A stretch of DNA of 11,178 nt from Desulfovibrionaceae bacterium UBA3823 (GTDB lineage: Bacteria > Desulfobacterota > Desulfovibrionia > Desulfovibrionales > Desulfovibrionaceae): positions 1-11,178 of the forward strand of contig DFDR01000037.1 in assembly GCA_002369295.1 (NCBI GenBank), written 5' to 3'. The notes under the pieces were generated by a model that worked only from the letters and a program-made list of their open reading frames with translations, was not told the origin of the DNA and made no database searches. The position numbers were made by a program, and so were the translations under genes. The first letter of the stretch is position 1; every line of letters begins with the position of its first letter. Shown here piece by piece: positions 5,973-11,178 of this stretch.

Positions 5973-7181
5973 CTAGCCGCGGATGCCGGAAACCACGCAG
6001 TAGGCCTTGAGGCCGAGGGCTTCGCCGGTGAAGCCGAGACGCTCCTCGGTGGTTGCCTTGACGGCGACGTCGTCGGGCTCGAGGCTGAGCAGGCGGCACA
6101 GATTTTTGCGTATGGCCTGGCGCTGGGGGGCAAGCTTGGGCTTCTGCGCAACGACGGTGCAGTCGGCGTGGGTGACGCGCACCTTGCGGCGCCTGGCCAC
6201 GTCCAGCACGCGGGCGAGCAGGACGGCGGAGTCGATGCCGTCGAAGGCCGGATCCGTGTCCGGGAAGAGCTCGCCTATGTCGCCGGCGCCGGCCATGCCC
6301 AGAATGGCGTCCATGAGGGCGTGCAGGAGCACGTCGCCGTCGGAGTGCGCCTCCACGCAGAGTTCGGTGTCGATGGGCACGCCCCCAAGCTTCAGGGGGC
6401 GGGTGCCGCCGTAGCGGTGCACGTCGTAGCCGAAGCCCGAGAGGGGCAGGGGCGCCCTGGCAGGCTGCAGGCGTTCAAGGTCTTCGGGATGGGTGATTTT
6501 CATGTTGGATGCTTCTCCCTGCTCGACGGCGACGGCAAAGCCCGAGGCCTCCATGAGGGCCGCGTCGTCGGTGACCTCGGGACCATTGGCTTCGAGCCAC
6601 GCGCGGTGGGCTTCGGCAAGCTCGCGCCTGGCAAAGCCCTGCGGGGTCTGCACGGCGCGCAGCGCCTGCCTGGGCGGCGTTTCGGCAACCATGCCGTCCG
6701 CGTCCACGCGCTTGACGGTGTCCGTGACGGGAATGCCCGGGATCACGGCCGGGCATCCCTGCCCGAGCCTGTCCAGAATGCGGTTGGCCAGGGCCGGGGT
6801 GAAGAAGGGGCGGGCCGCGTCGTGCACGAGCACGAAGGCCGCGCTGGCCGGCACCTGGGCAAGACCCTGGCGCACCGAGTCCTGCCTGCGCTCGCCGCCG
6901 GCGGCGAAGCGGAAGGCCAGGCCCGAAGGCTCCCGCTGGTTGAGGGCAAGGCAGGCCGCTCTGGCCTCGTCGAGCTGGTCCTGCGGAAAGACAAAGACGA
7001 TGCCGGCAAGGCGGGGCATCTTCGCGAAGGATCTGACCGAGCGCCAGAAGAGCGGGACGCCCTCCGTTTCGAGAAACTGCTTGGGGCAGCCCGCGGCCTC
7101 GGCCATGCGGGAGCCCCTGCCGGCTGCCAGGAGCACGGCCCAGGGGGCTGGGGAAAGGGTGTAGTCTGCCGTATCGGGCAT
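5973..7181 (-). CDS. ispDF: Bifunctional IspD-IspF (MEP pathway)
   Basis: A fusion of two enzymes of the methylerythritol phosphate route to isoprenoids, 402 residues and cytosolic. The N-terminal half is IspD (MEP cytidylyltransferase, making CDP-ME from MEP and CTP). It has the nucleotide-binding LLAAGRGSRM (17-26) with K34 in CPKQF, then VHDAARPF and the closing MKITHPEDL. The C-terminal half from about residue 247 is IspF (MECDP synthase). It has the metal ligands of GYDVH (D253, H255) and H279 in AHSDGDVLLH, then GDIGELFPDTD and the closing KATTEERLGFTGE. The start is ATG at 7181, supported by AAGGAG a few bases upstream; the longer frame reaching 7361 would run into rnpB. The intervening IspE is encoded elsewhere. 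The fused form is usual in several proteobacteria. No clear promoter is visible in the 55 bases between the upstream hairpin and the start. Confidence 0.97.
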   Translation of the reverse strand: MPDTADYTLSPAPWAVLLAAGRGSRMAEAAGCPKQFLETEGVPLFWRSVRSFAKMPRLAGIVFVFPQDQLDEARAACLALNQREPSGLAFRFAAGGERRQDSVRQGLAQVPASAAFVLVHDAARPFFTPALANRILDRLGQGCPAVIPGIPVTDTVKRVDADGMVAETPPRQALRAVQTPQGFARRELAEAHRAWLEANGPEVTDDAALMEASGFAVAVEQGEASNMKITHPEDLERLQPARAPLPLSGFGYDVHRYGGTRPLKLGGVPIDTELCVEAHSDGDVLLHALMDAILGMAGAGDIGELFPDTDPAFDGIDSAVLLARVLDVARRRKVRVTHADCTVVAQKPKLAPQRQAIRKNLCRLLSLEPDDVAVKATTEERLGFTGEALGLKAYCVVSGIRG

Positions 7182-7236
7182 GGCGTTCTCCTTGGAGCGC
7201 TGCGCGCTGGGGGCTGTTCCGGGATGCGCATGGCAA

Positions 7237-7274
7237 CGCCGGCCCCGGGGCGCAGGGCGCCTCCGGGGCCGGCG
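7237..7274 (-). terminator. Strong hairpin downstream of rnpB
   Basis: CGCCGGCCCCGG (7237-7248) and CCGGGGCCGGCG (7263-7274) are perfect 12-bp arms. Inside them, after one bulged base, GGCGC/GCGCC adds 5 bp around an AGG loop. The hairpin begins about 12 bases past the rnpB 3' end and is followed on the minus strand by TTGCC. It likely ends or protects the rnpB precursor, despite the weak U-tract. Confidence 0.6.
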
Positions 7275-7284
7275 TGGAAGAAGC

Positions 7285-7636
7285 GAGGGAGCCGGGCGGT
7301 AAGCCGGGTTCTGTCGTTGGGACCGCCATTCCTCTAGGAGCGCAGTTTCCCGCGCCCTCAAGCAACCTACCCGAAAGGCGCATGGCCGGGCCGGCCGCCT
7401 TTCCTATTTGGTCTTGCTCCGGACGGGGTATGCCGAGCACGCCTGGTTGCCCAGGCGCCTGGTGGGCTCTTGCCCCACCGTTTCACCCTTGCCTGCGGCG
7501 GTGCCGCAGGCGGTTTGCTTTCTGTGGCGCTGTCCGAGGGTCGCCCCTCCCGGGTGTTACCCGGCGTCCTGCCCTGTGGAGCCCGGACTTTCCTCCCCGG
7601 AATCGCTTCCGCGGCGGCGGTCTGCCCGACTCCCTG
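7285..7636 (-). ncRNA. rnpB: RNase P RNA, bacterial type A
   Basis: The catalytic RNA that trims tRNA 5' leaders. Conserved blocks are readable on the minus strand: GAGGAAAGTCCGGGCTCC (7578-7595), the AGAAAGCAAACCGCC block (about 7509-7523), AGCAAGACCAAATAGG in the 3' half (7403-7418), and the closing ACAGAACCCGGCTTA (7300-7314). The termini pair as helix P1: GGGAGUCGGGC at the 5' end (7634-7624) with GCCCGGCUCCC at the 3' end (7297-7287), one G-U pair apart from perfect. The ends given here are set by that helix and may be off by a few bases. It lies between the zinc-ribbon gene and ispDF on the same strand. Whether it has its own promoter or is processed from read-through is not clear. Confidence 0.97.
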
Positions 7637-7650
7637 GCATTGCAGGGGCT

Positions 7651-7671
7651 GGCCGGAAAGGCCTTCCGGCC
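7651..7671 (-). terminator. Hairpin between the zinc-ribbon gene and rnpB
   Basis: GGCCGGAA (7651-7658) and TTCCGGCC (7664-7671) form a perfect 8-bp stem with a 5-base loop. It starts 12 bases past the zinc-ribbon stop and lies about 15 bases before the 5' end of RNase P RNA. There is no U-tract. It may act as a terminator or as a processing signal for a read-through rnpB precursor. Confidence 0.4.
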
Positions 7672-7683
7672 GGCCCCCAAAAG

Positions 7684-8595
7684 CTATTCTGCGCCGAGCC
7701 TGGGGGCTTCTTCGGTCTCGGCCTCTTCCTCGGCCTCCTCTTCGAAGTCGTCCTCCTCTTCAGGCTCCGGCTCCCTGTCGGCCTCGGCGGCCTCGGTCGC
7801 GCGCAGGCGCGCCTGCTCCTCGGCGAGGGCCTTCTGGCCTTCGGGATCGTCGGCCAGATAGTCGTCGCGCCAGACGATGAGACGCTGGCAGTTGGGGCAG
7901 CTGAGGATGTGCTCGCCGCGCAGGAGCTCGTTGAAGGTCTGCGGCGGGACGGCGATGTGGCAGCTCGGGCAGATGCCTTCGGCGAGGGGGACGATCACGG
8001 GATGCTCGAGGCGCACGCGGATAAATTCGTAGCGCTGGAAGATGGGCAGGGGAATGTCCTTGCTGCATTCCTCGCGCTGGACGCTGAGCTCGGCGAGCCT
8101 GGCCTCGGCCTCCTTGATCTGGGTCTCCATGGTGGCCTTGCGGGCCTCCACCTGAGTCTTGAGGTCGATGTACTGCTCCTCGATGCCCGAGAGCTGCTCG
8201 AGCTGGGTCTTGAGCTCCTCCAGAACGGCGATGCGCTCGTCCTCGCGCGGCTGGCTCAGCTTCTCGATGTTGTCGATTTCGCGGGAGACGGCGTGGAACT
8301 CCTTCTCGCTGCCGGTGGCCATGAGCTTGTTCTTGCTCTTCTTGAGGCGGGCCTTCTCCTCCTCCATCTCGCGGTTGATGCGCGATTCCTGATCGCGGAG
8401 ATGGCTGATCTTGTCGTTGATGTGGTTGCGCTGCATCTCGACCCTGGTGAAGCTGTCCTGAAGCTCCTTGAATTCGCTTGGCGCGAGCTCAAGCACCTTC
8501 TTGACGTCGTAGATCTGGTCGTCCACCTTCTGCAGCTGCTTGAGCTGGTGGATCTGGGAAAGGTAGTATTCGTGGTTGTCCGTGGTCTGGCTCAT
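7684..8595 (-). CDS. Coiled-coil protein with C4 zinc ribbon (CT398-like)
   Basis: A 303-residue cytosolic protein. Residues from about 12 to 180 form a long charged alpha-helical hairpin or coiled coil rich in Glu, Lys and Arg. A zinc ribbon follows, with two CxxC pairs: C209-P-S-C212 and C233-P-N-C236. The stretch between (HIAVPPQTFNELLRGEHIL) is typical of the C4-type zinc-ribbon family (Pfam zf-RING_7, chlamydial CT398). The family's biochemical role is unsettled; it is often next to NIF3 genes, as here. An unusually acidic tail (274-296, almost all Glu/Asp) extends past the ribbon. The start ATG at 8595 has GGGAG 5 bases upstream. An in-frame extension to 8700 overlaps the NIF3 gene and is not supported. 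The gap to the NIF3 stop is 13 bases, so the two are almost certainly co-transcribed. Confidence 0.9.
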   Translation of the reverse strand: MSQTTDNHEYYLSQIHQLKQLQKVDDQIYDVKKVLELAPSEFKELQDSFTRVEMQRNHINDKISHLRDQESRINREMEEEKARLKKSKNKLMATGSEKEFHAVSREIDNIEKLSQPREDERIAVLEELKTQLEQLSGIEEQYIDLKTQVEARKATMETQIKEAEARLAELSVQREECSKDIPLPIFQRYEFIRVRLEHPVIVPLAEGICPSCHIAVPPQTFNELLRGEHILSCPNCQRLIVWRDDYLADDPEGQKALAEEQARLRATEAAEADREPEPEEEDDFEEEAEEEAETEEAPRLGAE

Positions 8596-8608
8596 GGTTA
8601 CTCCCAAG

Positions 8609-9382
8609 TTAGGATTCGACAGCGCGGCGGAAGGGCGAGGCGGAGGGGACGAAGAAGACCTCGACCTCGGGAAGGCGCCGGGCAAGCATCTCGCCCGCAA
8701 TCCGCATCATTTCCTCTTCCAGGCTGTGGTGCCCCACGTCGAGGATGCAGATCCGCGTGTCGAGCGCGGTGTGGTACTTGACGTCGCCCGTGACGAAGAC
8801 GTCGGCGCCGCTGGCCTCGGCTTCGGCAAGCAGCGAGGAGCCGGAGCCCGTGCAGTAGGCAAGGCGGCGTATCTCGGCGGGAACGGGACCGCAGACCGTG
8901 GCCGTGGCGAGACTGAGGCGGCGGCCCAGCAGCTCCAGCAGGCCGGCAAGGCTCACCGCTTCCGGCATGTCGCCCACCAGCCCGAAGCCGATGCCCTCGC
9001 CCGTGGGCTCCAGCAGCCGCGGATGCACGAGCGCCAGTTCCCTGGCCAGCCAGCCGGCAGGGCCGTCGGGCTGCACGTCCGTTGCGGTGTGCGAGGCGTA
9101 GAGGGGAACGTCCGCTCTGAAGAGCAGGGAGAGCGCTTCGTGGTAGCTGTTGAGCTCGTTCGGCAGACTGGGCGAGAGGGAGAGCGGGTGGTGGGTGAGG
9201 ATGAGCTCGGCGCCCTTGCCGAGCGCCTCCCTGATCGTCTGCGGCGTGGGATCGAGGGCCACGGCCATGCGGCGGGCTTCGGTGCGGCGGCTTGCCACCT
9301 GGAGGCCGGACTTGTCCCAGCCGGCCTGTCCGGACAGCGGAGCCATGGCCTCGATGGCGTCGAAAATGGAACGGATGAGCAT
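8609..9382 (-). CDS. NIF3-like dinuclear metal-centre protein
   Basis: A 257-residue protein of the NIF3/YbgI/YqfO family, which forms toroidal hexamers with a two-metal site. It is sometimes annotated as a GTP cyclohydrolase I type 2 homologue, but the true reaction is uncertain. Features are WDKSGLQ (22-28), the metal-binding pair H64-H65 in LTHHPL, D102 in SHTATDVQPDG, TGDVKYHTAL (198-207), and the closing VGHHSLEE with H218 and E222. All five expected ligands are therefore present. It is the short form without the inserted PII-like domain. The start ATG at 9382 is preceded by CGGAGG four bases away; upstream in-frame starts to 9499 would translate through the terminator hairpin. It is the first gene of a pair with the zinc-ribbon protein. 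Confidence 0.93.
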   Translation of the reverse strand: MLIRSIFDAIEAMAPLSGQAGWDKSGLQVASRRTEARRMAVALDPTPQTIREALGKGAELILTHHPLSLSPSLPNELNSYHEALSLLFRADVPLYASHTATDVQPDGPAGWLARELALVHPRLLEPTGEGIGFGLVGDMPEAVSLAGLLELLGRRLSLATATVCGPVPAEIRRLAYCTGSGSSLLAEAEASGADVFVTGDVKYHTALDTRICILDVGHHSLEEEMMRIAGEMLARRLPEVEVFFVPSASPFRRAVES

Positions 9383-9394
9383 GCGGCCTCCGGC

Positions 9395-9426
9395 AAAAAA
9401 AGCACTCGCCCAGAGGGAAAGTGCTT
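9395..9426 (-). terminator. Intrinsic terminator in the leader of the NIF3 gene
   Basis: On the minus strand AAGCACT (9426-9420) pairs perfectly with AGTGCTT (9406-9400) around a 13-base loop and runs into seven consecutive Ts (9401-9395). It ends only about 12 bases before the NIF3 start and abuts the ribosome binding site. An AGTGC at 9453-9449, upstream in the leader, is identical to the core of the 3' arm and could pair with the 5' arm instead. That would give an antiterminated form. If no such control exists, this simply ends purQ read-through. Confidence 0.65.
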
Positions 9427-9495
9427 GAAAATTCAGCGCTTTTGTTCCGCACTGGGATGTTTGCAAGGGGGATTCCGCCTTGGCGGCAAAAAGCC

Positions 9496-9524
9496 TCAAT
9501 ACGGAAAAAGCCCCTGCTTGTCAA
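9496..9524 (-). promoter_or_regulatory. Promoter upstream of the NIF3 leader
   Basis: On the minus strand a perfect TTGACA (9519-9524), a 17-base spacer and TATTGA (9496-9501) form a good sigma-70-type promoter; the -10 matches at the important first three positions. Initiation near 9489 would give a leader of about 107 bases containing the terminator at 9395-9426. Confidence 0.5.
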
Positions 9525-9588
9525 ACAGGAAGCAGCCGGCGCGCATGCCGGAAGAGCCTCCTGCCCGGGGCTTGCCGCAGCTGGGGGA

Positions 9589-9621
9589 GGCCGGCGCCCT
9601 GCCGGCGGAAGGCGCCTGGCC
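9589..9621 (-). terminator. Hairpin immediately after purQ
   Basis: GGCCGGCGCC (9589-9598) pairs with GGCGCCTGGCC (9611-9621) over 10 bp with one bulged T. The stem starts 2 bases past the purQ stop. The minus strand downstream has no U-tract, so it is a weak or Rho-assisted terminator or a 3'-end stabiliser. Confidence 0.45.
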
Positions 9622-9623
9622 GC

Positions 9624-10430
9624 CTACAGTCCGCGCAGGTAGTTGACGGCGTTGAGGAAGAGCATGGTGCCGGGGGCGTCCATTTCGCCCCGGGTCCAGC
9701 CGGGATGGTTGGTGACGTGGTTGAAGGCCTCGGGATGGGGCATGAGGCCGAGCACGTGGCCGGTGGGATCGGTGATGCCGGCCGCGTCCAGATCCGAGCC
9801 GTTGGGGTTGGCGGGATACTGGTGCGTGGGTTCGCCCGTCTCGGGATCCGCGTACTGCAGGGCCACGAGGTTCTCCGCCTCGAGGCGCCGGCGGCAGGCC
9901 TCGTCGACGGCCACGAGCTTGCCTTCGCCGTGGCGCACGGGCATGCGCACGAGGGGGAGGTTCTTCGTGAAGATGCAGGGGCTTTTGGGGTTGGGCTTGA
10001 GCCGCACCCAGCGGTCTTCGAAGCGGGCGGAGTCGTTGTGGCCGAGGGAGACCATGCGCTTGATGGAGCCGTCGAACAGGGGCAGGATGCCGAGCTTCAC
10101 CAGCAGCTGGAAGCCGTTGCAGATGCCGAGCACGAGCTTGCCGTCGGCCAGGAACTTCTTCAGGTGGTCGAGCAGGGGCGTGCCTTCGGCATCTTTGAGG
10201 TAGCGCCAGCGCATGCCGGCGGCCTGGGCCGCGCCGAGATCGTCGCCGTCGAGGAAGCCGCCGGGGAAGATCAGAAAGTCGTAGTCGTCAAGACGCGCCT
10301 TGGCGGCGGTGATGTCGGAGAAGTGCACGATGTCGGCCTTGTCCGCGCCGGCCTGGCGGGCGGCGTAGGCGGTTTCGACGTGCGAATTGGTGCCGTAGCC
10401 GGTGATGACGAGCGTATTGACTCTGCCCAT
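9624..10430 (-). CDS. purQ: Phosphoribosylformylglycinamidine synthase, glutaminase subunit PurQ
   Basis: A class I glutamine amidotransferase that supplies ammonia to PurL for conversion of FGAR to FGAM, step four of purine synthesis, in the cytosol. The catalytic triad is visible: C104 in LGICNGFQ, and H232 and E234 in MPHPEAFNH. The oxyanion-loop segment FPGGFLDGDDLG (55-66) also fits. At 268 residues it is the longer type, compared with about 225 in Bacillus-type PurQ. The start ATG at 10430 lies 8 bases after AAGGAG; a GTG at 10439 in the same frame sits inside the Shine-Dalgarno and is rejected. No purL or purS is in the window, so its partner is encoded elsewhere. It is transcribed divergently from pyrG, with a 158-base gap that holds both promoters. 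Confidence 0.95.
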   Translation of the reverse strand: MGRVNTLVITGYGTNSHVETAYAARQAGADKADIVHFSDITAAKARLDDYDFLIFPGGFLDGDDLGAAQAAGMRWRYLKDAEGTPLLDHLKKFLADGKLVLGICNGFQLLVKLGILPLFDGSIKRMVSLGHNDSARFEDRWVRLKPNPKSPCIFTKNLPLVRMPVRHGEGKLVAVDEACRRRLEAENLVALQYADPETGEPTHQYPANPNGSDLDAAGITDPTGHVLGLMPHPEAFNHVTNHPGWTRGEMDAPGTMLFLNAVNYLRGL

Positions 10431-10466
10431 GCTGAACACTCCTTTGGCGAGCGGAAATGGAGTGCA

Positions 10467-10495
10467 ACTCTACACGGGGGCCATGGGGGAGTCAA
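10467..10495 (-). promoter_or_regulatory. purQ promoter
   Basis: On the minus strand TTGACT (10490-10495), a 17-base spacer and TAGAGT (10467-10472) match the sigma-70 consensus at 5 of 6 and 4 of 6 positions. The spacing to the purQ ribosome binding site is short and normal. No purine-repressor-like operator was seen. Confidence 0.55.
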
Positions 10496-10501
10496 TGCTA
10501 G

Positions 10502-11178
<677 letters not shown>

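Noticed and set aside
5693..6151. N-terminal extension of the symporter frame up to 6151
   Set aside because: It overlaps the 40-aa gene and the ispDF 3' end in another frame, reads as low-complexity Ser/Pro/Arg, and the family-like N-terminus begins at 5692.

Overview
The window is GC-rich, with dense coding on the minus strand. The gene families and their order suggest a Desulfovibrionaceae-like sulfate reducer: long-chain acyl-CoA ligase, fused IspD-IspF, RNase P RNA, a coiled-coil zinc-ribbon protein, a NIF3-family protein, a long-type PurQ and a divergent PyrG. This taxonomic call is inference from gene content and base composition; no marker was searched.

Layout, left to right. The 3' end of an unrecognised Ala/Pro-rich protein gene (+, to 547) converges through a hairpin on fadD (-, 2370-634). 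Upstream of fadD is an intact 366-codon gene (-, 3691-2591). I read it as a diverged relative of IS256/mutator-type transposases that has lost the catalytic acidic residues. A roughly 500-bp intergenic region follows (3692-4207). It has an unusually AT-rich core with long A-tracts and no convincing gene. Next is a two-gene transport unit (-): a 40-residue single-TM protein (5820-5698) followed 5 bases later by a sodium:solute symporter (5692-4208). It is preceded by a possible sigma-54 promoter, a perfect 12-bp palindrome and a leader hairpin. Then come ispDF (7181-5973), rnpB (about 7636-7285), a zinc-ribbon protein (8595-7684), a NIF3-family protein (9382-8609) and purQ (10430-9624), all on the minus strand. 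pyrG (+, from 10589) is divergent from purQ and runs off the right edge.

Most of the content is housekeeping: isoprenoid precursor synthesis (ispDF), tRNA 5' processing (rnpB), purine synthesis (purQ), CTP synthesis (pyrG) and fatty-acid activation (fadD). The NIF3 and zinc-ribbon genes are 13 bases apart and probably co-transcribed.

The accessory-looking part is 2400-5900, where the transposase-like gene, the AT-rich gap and the small-protein/symporter pair sit between fadD and ispDF. The points most worth a second look are the catalytically dead transposase-like gene, the 40-aa protein paired with the symporter, and an intrinsic terminator lying between a good promoter and the NIF3 start codon, which has the layout of an attenuator. 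I found no CRISPR array, tRNA or intact insertion sequence.
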